From Thermoanaerobacterium sp. CMT5567-10 (GTDB lineage Bacteria > Bacillota > Thermoanaerobacteria > Thermoanaerobacterales > Thermoanaerobacteraceae), in contig NZ_CP130558.2 in NCBI RefSeq assembly GCF_030534315.2, positions 2,284,501 through 2,348,500 on the forward strand: 64,000 nucleotides of DNA, written 5' to 3'. Below, piece after piece: positions 7,419 through 15,320 of the stretch. How positions within the stretch are numbered: position 1 is the stretch's first letter; the number at the start of each line of letters is the position of its first letter. The notes under the pieces are model-generated. The model was not told the origin of the DNA and did not search any database. It worked only from the letters and a program-made list of their open reading frames with translations. The translations under genes were made by a program, and so were the position numbers.

Positions 7419-9781
7419 GTGAATAAGTTTTTATCTTGATAGTAAATATCTTTTCCATTGACCATTATTGAGATATACCTTGCATCAGTATATATATCCA
7501 TTTTTCCTCCACCATAATTTGTACCATAATTCGATATATACCTTATGTTGTCATTTAATGTTGTGTAAAAAGGAGCACTACCGTTATATATTATCCACAC
7601 ACTTTTGCCTGTATTTTCTCTGAATTTTTGAAGGGTATCTTCAAACAACTGAGCTTCTCTTGTATCTTTAAATCCATCAGAGCCCCATACAGGTTTAGGC
7701 AAAACTATAAATAAATTATCACCTTTTACGTTGTTTAGCGCATTTAGAAACCAGCTCCACTGGTCTTTGTTTGATGAAAGCAAGCCGCCTTTTGTGTCAT
7801 CTAGCGTTATAAATGTAGAATTTCGAAAATCGTATACTCCGTATGAATTACCTGCTTTTATGTATTGAATGTTCAACGATTTTAGAACTCTGTCATTTAC
7901 ATCACCTGTAAAAACTATAAGAGGATAATCTTTGTTGGCTGTATCTGCAGCTTTTAATGAAATTTGAAGTCTTAAAAGTGTGTCATAATCTGTGTTACCA
8001 AATACCATAAATTTAAATGAATTATTGGTATTGTTAACATCCATTTCTTTATTTCTGCTGTCAAGTGATACAAAATCTAATGGCTTTGGAAGTTGCGATG
8101 CGTCAAAATCTGACCCTTGTCCGACTTTTACAAGAAGATTTCCGACTTTACCATTTATATTTGCTGATAATGCACCTGATACGTCTCCATTGGATGCTGT
8201 AAAGACACCGTTACTTATAGTACCTACGTTATTGTACACTGTCCAATTTATATCTCTGTCTTCTATTGGTGCCCTATATCCGTTTAAATCTTTACCTGTT
8301 ACAGAAATAGATACTGTAGAACCTTTATTTATATTTAATGAATAAGGGTTAAATCTAATGTCTGCAAGCGTATCTAATGCTTTTATTTTTAATGTGCCTG
8401 TAACATTTCCCACTCTTGCAGTGATTACGCCATCACCAGCACTTTCTGCTAAAAATTCATTTCCGTCGAATTTTCCCGCAATGCCATTTATAGAAAATGA
8501 TACGTTATTTTGATCTATCTTTACTGGCTGATAATTTTCATCGTAACCTTTTACTGTGATGGATCTGTGAGTACCTACAAAGACATTTGAGCTGTCAGCT
8601 TCTAATTTTAGTGCATAAAGGTTTCCTGCTGGGGCTGTGTTAAATACGCCTACGCCATTTGCAACATTTCTTTCATAACCTGGTACGGTATTTTGAAGTT
8701 TTGCCTGGCTGTCCCCTAGTTCTCTAACTGCCATTTGAGTTGAGCCACCGCCATCTAAATTCATTGCATCATACGCACCGAAATTGATCATCAATTGGGC
8801 TAATTCTTTTTCTGTCATTCCTCTTGTGTTTGCATTGTCGACTGTCGCTATAATTACATGTTTCCTGTCCTGCGTATACCCTATGGCTGTTCTTGCGTAT
8901 ATGCCGTCTACGTTATCAGTAAATTGCTGTGGGATAGACCCGTTTGATACAAGAATAGTCCCACCGCTTACAGCCATTTTGAAATTGTCAAATGGAGGGT
9001 CTGTAGATATATTTTTGATTACAGTATCACCATATTTAAGATTTAATAAAGTTGAAGCGACATTGCCAGTAGCATCTATTGAATAGCCGCCATCAGGAAT
9101 TAAAGTGGGTCCCTTCCCTTGCCTTACATCTACGACTTTGTTGTTGCTATCAACTATAACTTCAACAAGATCTTTGTAATTATCGCTGACACCGGGCGTA
9201 TTTGAATTCCAATCTTTTGTAAAGATTACACATGATGTGCCATTGCTTAATGAACCAATATTGTTTAATGCACTTATGGGTGTTTGACTTCCATCTGGAA
9301 GTGTTATATTTAATGAAGTACTTTTCCAATAGCCTATAGATGGATTGTTGTCTTTATCAATTGCAAACGTGGCGTAGTTTCCTTTGTAATAAGGAACAGT
9401 CAAAAGGTTTCCATTTTTAACTGATGCACCTATGATAAATCCCTGCTTTGTATCAAAAAAATCGCCATTTACTGCTGCTATTGCACCATTTCCGTTTGCC
9501 ATGTCTTCAACATTCATCCTATCTTTAAAACCTGATGGATTGAAGATGGTTGATATGGATGTATTGCTGTCATTTAGGTCAATGTAAAGAACATTGACAT
9601 TTATAAAACCATCTGTAGTGAAATATGTAATATTTTTTTGTGTAACTCCTTTACTGAGTACTTGCTGGTTCTCATTTGTAGTGATTACAGAATACGCATT
9701 TGCAGAAATGCTCTGCATAATAACAGAAGAAAATATGAGTAGTGAGACTAAACTTAAACTTATCAGCTTTCGGCAGTTCAA
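7412..9781 (-). CDS. Secreted NAGPA-type phosphodiester glycosidase with a degenerate metallophosphoesterase tail
   Basis: A 789-residue exported protein. A signal peptide occupies about residues 1-29 (ISLSLVSLLIFSSV then ANAYS). The NAGPA/exopolysaccharide domain follows (about 50-375: AAVNGDFFDTKQGF, RTAIGYTQDRKHVI, NLDGGGSTQMAV), a family whose characterised members act on sugar phosphodiesters. Next come Big/Ig-like repeats (about 385-555). The last 225 residues follow the metallophosphoesterase fold order (FTGDVND, GNSYGVYDF, LPKPVWG, YNGSAPF) but most metal ligands are replaced. The start is TTG 9781 with GGAGGG seven bases upstream. It is transcribed convergently with the preceding gene. 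The likely role is in cell-envelope polysaccharide metabolism. Confidence 0.85.
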   Translation of the reverse strand: MNCRKLISLSLVSLLIFSSVIMQSISANAYSVITTNENQQVLSKGVTQKNITYFTTDGFINVNVLYIDLNDSNTSISTIFNPSGFKDRMNVEDMANGNGAIAAVNGDFFDTKQGFIIGASVKNGNLLTVPYYKGNYATFAIDKDNNPSIGYWKSTSLNITLPDGSQTPISALNNIGSLSNGTSCVIFTKDWNSNTPGVSDNYKDLVEVIVDSNNKVVDVRQGKGPTLIPDGGYSIDATGNVASTLLNLKYGDTVIKNISTDPPFDNFKMAVSGGTILVSNGSIPQQFTDNVDGIYARTAIGYTQDRKHVIIATVDNANTRGMTEKELAQLMINFGAYDAMNLDGGGSTQMAVRELGDSQAKLQNTVPGYERNVANGVGVFNTAPAGNLYALKLEADSSNVFVGTHRSITVKGYDENYQPVKIDQNNVSFSINGIAGKFDGNEFLAESAGDGVITARVGNVTGTLKIKALDTLADIRFNPYSLNINKGSTVSISVTGKDLNGYRAPIEDRDINWTVYNNVGTISNGVFTASNGDVSGALSANINGKVGNLLVKVGQGSDFDASQLPKPLDFVSLDSRNKEMDVNNTNNSFKFMVFGNTDYDTLLRLQISLKAADTANKDYPLIVFTGDVNDRVLKSLNIQYIKAGNSYGVYDFRNSTFITLDDTKGGLLSSNKDQWSWFLNALNNVKGDNLFIVLPKPVWGSDGFKDTREAQLFEDTLQKFRENTGKSVWIIYNGSAPFYTTLNDNIRYISNYGTNYGGGKMDIYTDARYISIMVNGKDIYYQDKNLFTK

Positions 9782-10002
9782 TGAAATCCCTCCTAAAAAT
9801 TTTCCATTTTTATATAACCATATTGTACCTTTTATATATTACAGCAATGTTACAATTTGATAAATTAATAATAAAAACTGATATTATTATTGCCATTTTT
9901 GAGTATAATAATGATGTCAGAGCAATAACGAGTATAATTGAAAAATATCAAAAAATAGCGAGTTATTTATCAAAAATCGCCCAAAATGGAGAATAATAAA
10001 TC
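9782..10002. other. Intergenic region between the NAGPA gene and the tRNA cluster
   Basis: Very AT-rich sequence with no open frame that has a ribosome site. It should contain the promoter of the NAGPA gene on the minus strand, but I see no convincing -35/-10 pair. Confidence 0.5.
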
Positions 10003-10031
10003 TTGTATAATTATTTGATTTCTACTATAAT
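10003..10031 (+). promoter_or_regulatory. Promoter of the tRNA cluster
   Basis: TTGTAT (10003-10008), a 17-bp spacer and TATAAT (10026-10031), twenty bases upstream of tRNA-Pro. Confidence 0.75.
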
Positions 10032-10050
10032 CAAATATGTCGCAAGACGC

Positions 10051-10126
10051 CGGGGTGTAGCGCAGTTGGTAGCGCACGTGCTTTGGGAGCATGGGGTCGG
10101 GGGTTCGAGTCCCTCCACCCCGACCA
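10051..10126 (+). tRNA. tRNA-Pro (TGG)
   Basis: 76 nt. Acceptor CGGGGTG pairs with CACCCCG, followed by A and an encoded CCA. The anticodon stem CGTGC/GCATG encloses loop TTTGGGA with anticodon TGG, and the T-loop is GGTTCGAGT. Confidence 0.96.
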
Positions 10127-10132
10127 TAACAT

Positions 10133-10208
10133 GGTCGTATAGCTCAGCTGGGAGAGCACCTGCCTTACAAGCAGGGGGTCATAGGTTCGAGCCCTATTGC
10201 GACCACCA
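10133..10208 (+). tRNA. tRNA-Val (TAC)
   Basis: 76 nt. Acceptor GGTCGTA pairs with TGCGACC (one G-T), with CCA encoded. Anticodon stem CCTGC/GCAGG, loop CTTACAA, anticodon TAC. It lies six bases after tRNA-Pro, so the two are cotranscribed. Confidence 0.96.
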
Positions 10209-10262
10209 TTTTTATTAAGTCGATAGAGGATAATTTTATTGGTTTAGAATATAATATTTCAT

Positions 10263-10348
10263 GGAGGGATACCCAAGTGGCTAAAGGGGGCAGACTGTAA
10301 ATCTGTTGGCTCATGCCTTCGATGGTTCGAATCCATCTCCCTCCACCA
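10263..10348 (+). tRNA. tRNA-Tyr (GTA)
   Basis: 86 nt with a long variable arm (class II). Acceptor GGAGGGA pairs with TCCCTCC, with CCA encoded. The anticodon loop CTGTAAA carries GTA. A TATAAT at 10250-10255 may give it a promoter of its own. Confidence 0.96.
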
Positions 10349-10356
10349 TAGAAGTT

Positions 10357-10376
10357 AGGCTGTAAGGCCTTTTTTT
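10357..10376 (+). terminator. Weak terminator after tRNA-Tyr
   Basis: AGGC-tgtaag-GCCT, a short 4-bp stem, followed by six T. It is the only terminator-like sequence after the tRNA cluster. Confidence 0.45.
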
Positions 10377-10444
10377 ATTTTGTCATTTTTTCCTGCTATC
10401 ATTAATTTTCAAATCTCAAATAAAATGTTCTAAGAAGATATTTT

Positions 10445-10462
10445 TTTATCACAAGTGATAAA
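10445..10462. promoter_or_regulatory. Perfect palindrome upstream of the peroxiredoxin promoter
   Basis: TTTATCAC-AA-GTGATAAA, two perfect 8-bp arms ending 17 bases before the -35 box of the peroxiredoxin-rubrerythrin operon. The position fits an activator or a redox-responsive regulator. It does not match the PerR/Fur, Rex or FNR consensus well. Confidence 0.55.
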
Positions 10463-10479
10463 TATTTTCAACAAACATA

Positions 10480-10507
10480 TTGACATCAAAAATAAATGGT
10501 GTATAAT
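10480..10507 (+). promoter_or_regulatory. Promoter of the peroxiredoxin-rubrerythrin operon
   Basis: TTGACA (10480-10485), 16-bp spacer, TATAAT (10502-10507). Both hexamers match the consensus perfectly. Confidence 0.85.
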
Positions 10508-10518
10508 AGTACTTGTGA

Positions 10519-10564
10519 AGGGAAAATGATTATTAATGGAAAGGCGATATTAATAGTTTTCCCT
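10519..10564 (+). promoter_or_regulatory. Large hairpin at the 5' end of the peroxiredoxin mRNA
   Basis: AGGGAAAA (10519-10526) pairs with TTTTCCCT (10557-10564), and inner ATTAAT (10532-10537) with ATTAAT (10549-10554). The hairpin begins a few bases after the expected transcription start and may stabilise the message or act in control. Confidence 0.5.
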
Positions 10565-10623
10565 GTATGTTTACGAAATTTTAGTAGTTAAATAATAACT
10601 TATGTGAAGAGGTGTGGTTACAT

Positions 10624-11124
10624 ATGTCTTTGGTGGGGAAAAAAGCTCCTGATTTTAAATTAGACAGCACTAAAGGTCCTATATCTCTATCCGATTATAA
10701 AGGGAAATGGGTTGTATTGTTCTTTTATCCACTCGACTTTTCGTCCGTATGTTCTACTGAGATACCAGAGTTTAATAGGATGAAGCCTGAATTTGACAAA
10801 CTTAATGCTGAGTTATTAGGCATAAACACAGATAGCGTTTATTCCCATAAGGCGTGGATAGAAAGCCTTGGGGGAGTCGATTTTCCGCTTTTATCTGATT
10901 ACAATAAAGAAGTCACCAAACAGTATGGTATACTTATTGAAGATGCTGGTATTGCTTTAAGAGCAGCATTTATCATTAACCCAGATGGAATTATTGATTA
11001 TGAAGTTGTACATGAGCCAGTAATCGGCAGAAATGTCGATGAAATACTAAGAGTGCTTAACGCACTTCAAACAGGCCATGCTTGTCCTGTCGGCTGGAAA
11101 CCGGGGGATAAAGTATTAGATTAA
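10624..11124 (+). CDS. 2-Cys peroxiredoxin (AhpC/Prx1 type)
   Basis: A 166-residue thiol peroxidase that reduces hydrogen peroxide and organic peroxides. The peroxidatic Cys lies in YPLDFSSVCSTEIPEF, with Ser where Thr is usual three residues before the Cys. The resolving Cys is in HACPVGWKPG near the C-terminus. The start ATG 10624 is set by AAGAGGTG; a GTG at 10612 overlaps that ribosome site. The gene is cotranscribed with the rubrerythrin 23 bases downstream, forming a peroxide-defence operon typical of anaerobes. The reductant is unknown. Confidence 0.93.
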   Translation: MSLVGKKAPDFKLDSTKGPISLSDYKGKWVVLFFYPLDFSSVCSTEIPEFNRMKPEFDKLNAELLGINTDSVYSHKAWIESLGGVDFPLLSDYNKEVTKQYGILIEDAGIALRAAFIINPDGIIDYEVVHEPVIGRNVDEILRVLNALQTGHACPVGWKPGDKVLD

Positions 11125-11147
11125 AAAAATTAAGGAGGAGATTTGAA

Positions 11148-11651
11148 ATGAGAGAAATGACGACAAAAAATCTAAGTGATGCTTACGCTGGTGAAAGCCA
11201 GGCACATATGAGGTACCAAATATTTGCTGATGTTGCAGAGAAGGAAGGCAAACCAAACATAGCGAAGCTTTTTAGAGCTATATCGTACGCAGAACTGGTT
11301 CACGCTACAAATCACTATAGGACATTAGGAGAGATTGGAGATACTGTAGCAAATCTTGACAAAGCTATAGCAGGTGAGACGTTTGAGGTAGAAGAGATGT
11401 ATCCTGCATATAGAGCTGTTGCAGATTTACAAGAAGAGAAATCTGCAGACAGAAGTTTTCATGGAGCGCTGGAAGCTGAAAAATTACATGCAAAGATGTA
11501 CACAGATGCAAAAGCTGCAGCATTGAAAAATGAAGACATAAATATTTCTAAAGTTTATATTTGCCCAGTATGTGGCTATACTGCAATTGATACAGCACCA
11601 GAAAAATGCCCTGTATGTGGTGTATCAAGAGATAAGTTTGTTGAATTCTAA
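11148..11651 (+). CDS. rbr: Rubrerythrin
   Basis: A 167-residue diiron NADH- or rubredoxin-linked peroxidase of the cytoplasm. The N-terminal four-helix diiron domain carries the glutamate/histidine ligands (AGESQAHMRY, SYAELVHATNH, ALEAEKLHAKMY). The C-terminal rubredoxin-like domain has two CPVCG knuckles (ICPVCGYTA and CPVCGVSRD). The start ATG 11148 follows AAGGAGGAG. It is the second gene of the peroxiredoxin operon, which ends at the hairpin at 11697-11724. Confidence 0.95.
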   Translation: MREMTTKNLSDAYAGESQAHMRYQIFADVAEKEGKPNIAKLFRAISYAELVHATNHYRTLGEIGDTVANLDKAIAGETFEVEEMYPAYRAVADLQEEKSADRSFHGALEAEKLHAKMYTDAKAAALKNEDINISKVYICPVCGYTAIDTAPEKCPVCGVSRDKFVEF

Positions 11652-11696
11652 AAGGCAAAAATAACCCCTTCATTATTCATATATAGTTAATTTATT

Positions 11697-11724
11697 AGTG
11701 CTTGGGAATACTCAAGCACTTTTT
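11697..11724 (+). terminator. Terminator of the peroxiredoxin-rubrerythrin operon
   Basis: AGTGCTTG (11697-11704) pairs with CAAGCACT (11713-11720), followed by TTTT. The left copy of the 71-bp direct repeat begins in its loop at 11709, so only the 3' half of this hairpin was copied to the other side of the IS element. Confidence 0.8.
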
Positions 11725-11779
11725 ACGTGCAGACTAAAATTTTTTAAGTTGACTTCTTAAATATACTGTGTTATTATAT
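11709..11779. repeat. 71-bp direct repeat, left copy (target-site duplication)
   Basis: Identical over 71 bases to 13755-13825. The two copies abut the inverted-repeat ends of the IS element exactly, so this is a target-site duplication. It contains a full copy of the metK promoter (TTGACT 11749-11754, TATTAT 11772-11777). Confidence 0.92.
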
Positions 11780-11810
11780 CCTGACTTTTGCAGCAAAAAA
11801 GGATAAAAAA

Positions 11811-11856
11811 AGCCCATAAGCCCTTTAAAATGAAGGCTTTCGGGCTTTCTGTTTTT
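11811..11856. terminator. Terminator inside the IS, downstream of the transposase
   Basis: AGCCC (11811-11815) pairs with GGGCT (11842-11846), and AAGCC (11818-11822) with GGCTT (11835-11839). An A-run on the left gives a U-run for the minus-strand transposase transcript; TTCTGTTTTT on the right may stop plus-strand transcripts entering the element. Confidence 0.7.
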
Positions 11857-11879
11857 GTCAATAAGTTGTAGTGGAAATG

Positions 11880-13607
11880 TCATTTTTTTACTTCTCCTAA
11901 AATTTTTTTAATCTCTCCTAATGTCATAATCTTTTTCCCAAAATCAATACCTAATTCTTTACCTATATCTTCAAGAACATCATTATTAAAATCAAACAGG
12001 TAATAATTTTCTTGTATGTAACTGCAGGATGCTTTTGCTAGACTCTCAAGTATAGCTGAAACAGAATATTTTCCATTTAATCTATATTCAAGTATCCTCA
12101 CAATTACAAGTGATATAAAGCATATCAGAAAATGAGCATCAATATGCTCTTTTAGTGATAAATACACCGGTCTGCTTTCGATATCACTTTTAGTTATTTT
12201 AAAAGATTCTTCTATTTTCCAAAGGCCACGGTACATTTCAATAATTTTATCATCAGATTCTTTGTATTCGCTAGTAACTATTGCATAGTATCCATCAAAT
12301 CTTTCTTCTTCTTTTAGTTTTTCCTCATCAAATGCTAAGTGTTGATGAGCACTTTCTAATATTTCGCCAGTTTCTTCATCAAAAATGAGATTCTTTACAT
12401 ATTTGGAAGCACCGTAAGATGTAGCTTTATTGTATTTTGCTGGATTTTTAATTAGGTCTTTTGCTTTCTCTATTGTAGCAGCTCGTTCATATTTTGCTTT
12501 TAAGGCATACTCTTCACTATAGAAAATAACCTGTTTTTCATCAACTACCTTTTTCATTTTTTTGCCTTTAGTGGTGGTTACTAATATTTCTCTTGGATAA
12601 AGTCTGGATTTTATCTTGAAGCTATCTCCTCTGTATGTATATCCATTTTCGTCAAGGACATATTTCTTAAATTCCTTATCCGCACAACGAACAGAATAGC
12701 TAAATACATAACCATTACCAGCAGATAAAGTATACCAAATGTTATCGCCAGTAATGATGCCTTTATCAGCAACTACAATAATTCTTCCCAAAGAATAATC
12801 ATGTTGTATTTTCCTTAACATAGGCATAAGTGTAGTTTTATCTAGAGCATTACCAGGAAAAAGTTTATATGTAATAGGTATACCATTGGTGTCCATAAAT
12901 AATCCCATCTGCACAATTGGATCTGGTCTATGTTCTTTAGAAACGCCTTTTTTACGCAATTCATCTTGTTCATCAATTTCAAAATAATAATTGGTAACAT
13001 CGTAATAAACTAGATTAGTATTTCGTTCATATAAAGACTTAATATGCTCATGAACCCAAAGTTGCAAAGCATCACTATGCTTATTGAAAAAAGATAAACA
13101 TCTGTAGATATCATCCAAAGAAAAATCAGACCTCTCAAAGAATATATCTCTATTCTCATAAGTCTTTTTCTTTGAAGCAGGATACAATAAGCGTGAAAAT
13201 ACGAGAAGTTTCATAATAGCATTAGCATCATACTCTTCTTTTGAATGACGCTGCCTGTTTTTCAAAAATTTATCCAATTCAAGCTCATGATAAATCTTAC
13301 TAAATGCAGCATAGCCAAAGTTTTTACGGTTATCCGTATTAACCAAAAGTCTTTCATTAGGAGAAAAATTAAGAGCAATTGGAGCCTTTTTCATGGCTTT
13401 TTGTTCATTCAATTCTTTAACCTTTTGTTCAAAAAAAGCGATAGGATCATCGTATTGTTTTTGAAGTTCATCGAGGTATCCAAGGGATTTAATAGTAACA
13501 GTCCTTGTATGCCCTCTTTCTTTATCGCGATATCCATCTGCAATAGATAAGTATATTCTTCCGGAACTACGTTTGCTTTTCTTTAAATACACATTAAACT
13601 CCCCCAA
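11880..13607 (-). CDS. IS1634-family (IS4 superfamily) DDE transposase
   Basis: A 575-residue transposase that cuts and inserts the flanking IS. The catalytic region shows the first Asp in VYYDVTNYYFE, the second in IIVVADKGIITGDN, and the Glu in YRGLWKIEESFKITK with the typical RPVYLS after it. The N-terminal domain carries DPIAFFEQKVKELNEQ and the C-terminal part HIDAHFLICFISL. The start ATG 13607 follows GGGGGAGT on the minus strand. A minus-strand promoter reads TTGCGG (complement of 13650-13655), 17 bases, TATAAT (complement of 13627-13632). The frame is intact. Confidence 0.93.
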   Translation of the reverse strand: MGEFNVYLKKSKRSSGRIYLSIADGYRDKERGHTRTVTIKSLGYLDELQKQYDDPIAFFEQKVKELNEQKAMKKAPIALNFSPNERLLVNTDNRKNFGYAAFSKIYHELELDKFLKNRQRHSKEEYDANAIMKLLVFSRLLYPASKKKTYENRDIFFERSDFSLDDIYRCLSFFNKHSDALQLWVHEHIKSLYERNTNLVYYDVTNYYFEIDEQDELRKKGVSKEHRPDPIVQMGLFMDTNGIPITYKLFPGNALDKTTLMPMLRKIQHDYSLGRIIVVADKGIITGDNIWYTLSAGNGYVFSYSVRCADKEFKKYVLDENGYTYRGDSFKIKSRLYPREILVTTTKGKKMKKVVDEKQVIFYSEEYALKAKYERAATIEKAKDLIKNPAKYNKATSYGASKYVKNLIFDEETGEILESAHQHLAFDEEKLKEEERFDGYYAIVTSEYKESDDKIIEMYRGLWKIEESFKITKSDIESRPVYLSLKEHIDAHFLICFISLVIVRILEYRLNGKYSVSAILESLAKASCSYIQENYYLFDFNNDVLEDIGKELGIDFGKKIMTLGEIKKILGEVKK

Positions 13608-13626
13608 TAAAATTCAATATAACTAT

Positions 13627-13655
13627 ATTATACCACAATCCATAATAATCCGCAA
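13627..13655 (-). promoter_or_regulatory. Transposase promoter inside the IS
   Basis: On the minus strand: TTGCGG, 17-bp spacer, then TATAAT preceded by TGG (extended -10). Confidence 0.65.
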
Positions 13656-13686
13656 CCAAAATATGACAAAAATTTAAAAAAATTTT

Positions 13687-13721
13687 ACCCGGAATCGTTA
13701 GTAAAATTGCTGGTTCCGGGT
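13687..13721. repeat. Subterminal inverted repeat in the IS
   Basis: ACCCGGAA (13687-13694) pairs with TTCCGGGT (13714-13721). It lies between the right end of the element and the transposase promoter and could limit transcription entering from outside. Confidence 0.5.
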
Positions 13722-13754
13722 TACGCTACATAAAATTTTGCTGCAAAACTAGGG

Positions 13755-13825
13755 TACTCAAGCACTTTTTACGTGCAGACTAAAATTTTTTAAGTTGACT
13801 TCTTAAATATACTGTGTTATTATAT
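13755..13825. repeat. 71-bp direct repeat, right copy (target-site duplication)
   Basis: Identical to 11709-11779. This copy keeps the metK promoter next to its riboswitch but holds only the 3' arm of the rubrerythrin terminator. Confidence 0.92.
13795..13823 (+). promoter_or_regulatory. metK promoter
   Basis: TTGACT (13795-13800), 17-bp spacer, TATTAT (13818-13823), just ahead of the SAM riboswitch. Confidence 0.8.
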
Positions 13826-13847
13826 TTTAAGTTAAATAACGAAAACT

Positions 13848-13985
13848 CTTATCAAGAGAGGTGGAGGGAGGAGCCCTATGAAGCCCGGCAACCTGTCTTT
13901 ATGACAAGGTGCTAATTCTCGCAGAAGGTAACTTCTGAAAGATGAGGGTGATTGTGCCTCTTCTTTTGGAGAGGTTTTATTTTGT
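13848..13985 (+). promoter_or_regulatory. SAM-I (S-box) riboswitch with terminator
   Basis: P1 CTTATC (13848-13853) pairs with GATGAG (13941-13946). The aptamer contains the S-box core (AAGAGAGGTGGAGGGA, then CCCTATGAAGCCCGGCAACC). The expression platform is the hairpin CCTCTTC (13957-13963) with GGAGAGG (13968-13974) followed by TTTTATTTT. High S-adenosylmethionine should terminate transcription before metK. Confidence 0.95.
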
Positions 13986-14020
13986 TTAAGGTCTTTTATG
14001 AGATAAAAAGGAGGATATAA

Positions 14021-15208
14021 ATGAAAAAATATTTTACTTCAGAATCTGTAACTGAAGGACATCCAGATAAAATTTGTGACCAAATATCTGATGCAATAGT
14101 TGATGAAATACTTAAAAATGATCCATATGCAAGGATAGCATGTGAGACGGCTGTAACAACAGGAATGGTTTTAGTTATGGGTGAAATTTCTACCAAGTGT
14201 TATGTGGACATACCTAAAGTCGCAAGAAAAGTCATAGAGGAGATAGGGTACACTCGCGCAAAATATGGTTTTGATGCAAGTACATGCTCTGTTCTTACAT
14301 CTATTGATGAACAGTCTCCTGATATAGCGCTTGGAGTTGACAAAGCATTGGAAGTAAAAAAAGGTATTTCACATGATGACCTAGAAGAACAAGGTGCTGG
14401 GGACCAAGGCATGATGTTTGGATATGCATGTACAGAGACTCCTGAGCTTATGCCACTTCCTATATCGCTCGCTCATAGACTTGCTCGTAGACTGGCAGAG
14501 GTCAGAAAAAATGGTACATTAGATTATCTAAGGCCTGATGGAAAGACACAGGTAACAATAGAGTACATTGACGATGTTCCGAAGAGAGTAGACTCGATAG
14601 TCGTATCAACACAGCATTCACCTGATGTTGACCATGACAAGATAGAAAATGATGTAAAAGAATATGTCATAAAGCCAATTGTTCCGCCAGAGCTAATTGA
14701 TGAGGATACGAAGATATACGTAAATCCGACAGGAAGGTTTGTTGTCGGTGGGCCACAAGGCGACAGTGGGCTTACAGGTAGAAAGATAATAGTTGATACT
14801 TACGGCGGATATGCTAGGCATGGCGGTGGAGCTTTTTCTGGCAAAGATCCGTCAAAAGTTGATAGATCTGCTGCATACGCTGCAAGGTATGTTGCGAAAA
14901 ATATTGTTGCTGCTGGCCTTGCTGACAAGTGCGAGGTTCAACTGGCGTATGCGATAGGTGTTGCTACACCATTAGAAGTAAATATTGATACTTTTGGCAC
15001 TGGTAAGATTCCTGATGACGAAATATCAGATATTGTAAAGAAAGTATTTGATTTAAGACCTGCTGCAATCATAAGAGATCTTGATTTAAGAAGGCCTATT
15101 TATAGGCAAGTTGCTGCATACGGACATTTTGGGAGAACAGACCTTGACCTTACATGGGAGAGAACTGATAGAGTAGAAATACTAAAGAAACTTGCTTTCA
15201 ATAAATAA
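14021..15208 (+). CDS. metK: S-adenosylmethionine synthetase
   Basis: Makes S-adenosylmethionine from methionine and ATP in the cytoplasm. At 395 residues it is of normal length. Signature sequences are [14 protein letters not shown] near residue 15, [12 protein letters not shown] near 126, and the P-loop-like [17 protein letters not shown] near 265. The start ATG 14021 follows AAAGGAGG. Its leader carries a SAM-I riboswitch, which gives product feedback. The IS element upstream duplicated its promoter but left the native one in place. Confidence 0.98.
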   Translation: MKKYFTSESVTEGHPDKICDQISDAIVDEILKNDPYARIACETAVTTGMVLVMGEISTKCYVDIPKVARKVIEEIGYTRAKYGFDASTCSVLTSIDEQSPDIALGVDKALEVKKGISHDDLEEQGAGDQGMMFGYACTETPELMPLPISLAHRLARRLAEVRKNGTLDYLRPDGKTQVTIEYIDDVPKRVDSIVVSTQHSPDVDHDKIENDVKEYVIKPIVPPELIDEDTKIYVNPTGRFVVGGPQGDSGLTGRKIIVDTYGGYARHGGGAFSGKDPSKVDRSAAYAARYVAKNIVAAGLADKCEVQLAYAIGVATPLEVNIDTFGTGKIPDDEISDIVKKVFDLRPAAIIRDLDLRRPIYRQVAAYGHFGRTDLDLTWERTDRVEILKKLAFNK

Positions 15209-15213
15209 ATTTT

Positions 15214-15236
15214 AAGCCCGGAAAAATTCCGGGCTT
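15214..15236 (+). terminator. Hairpin after metK
   Basis: AAGCCCGGAA-aaa-TTCCGGGCTT, a 10-bp stem. There is no T-run after it on the plus strand, so it may be a stability element rather than a classic terminator. Confidence 0.55.
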
Positions 15237-15320
15237 GCGGCACTTTTATATATCTATAGCCGCATTAATAATGTGTACGCTACGCTAATAATATTATAAC
15301 ACATAATTTTAAAAAATCTA

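Larger units (their letters stand above)
11780..13754 (-). mobile_element. IS1634-like insertion sequence, complete, 1975 bp
   Basis: The ends are 19-bp imperfect inverted repeats (11780-11798 and 13736-13754, 16 of 19 matching, core TTTTGCAGCAAAA). One full-length transposase gene runs on the minus strand. The element is flanked by a perfect 71-bp direct duplication. Very long and variable target duplications are a known trait of the IS1634 group and agree with the transposase family. The transposase frame and both ends are intact, so the copy may be active and the insertion looks recent. It sits between the rubrerythrin terminator and the metK promoter. Confidence 0.92.

Noticed and set aside
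9742-9996. Short open frame after the NAGPA gene
   Set aside because: It overlaps the signal-peptide end of the NAGPA gene on the other strand, has no ribosome site and low-complexity composition.
10003-10218. 71-codon open frame across the tRNA genes
   Set aside because: It covers two complete tRNA genes and the promoter; the coding look is accidental.
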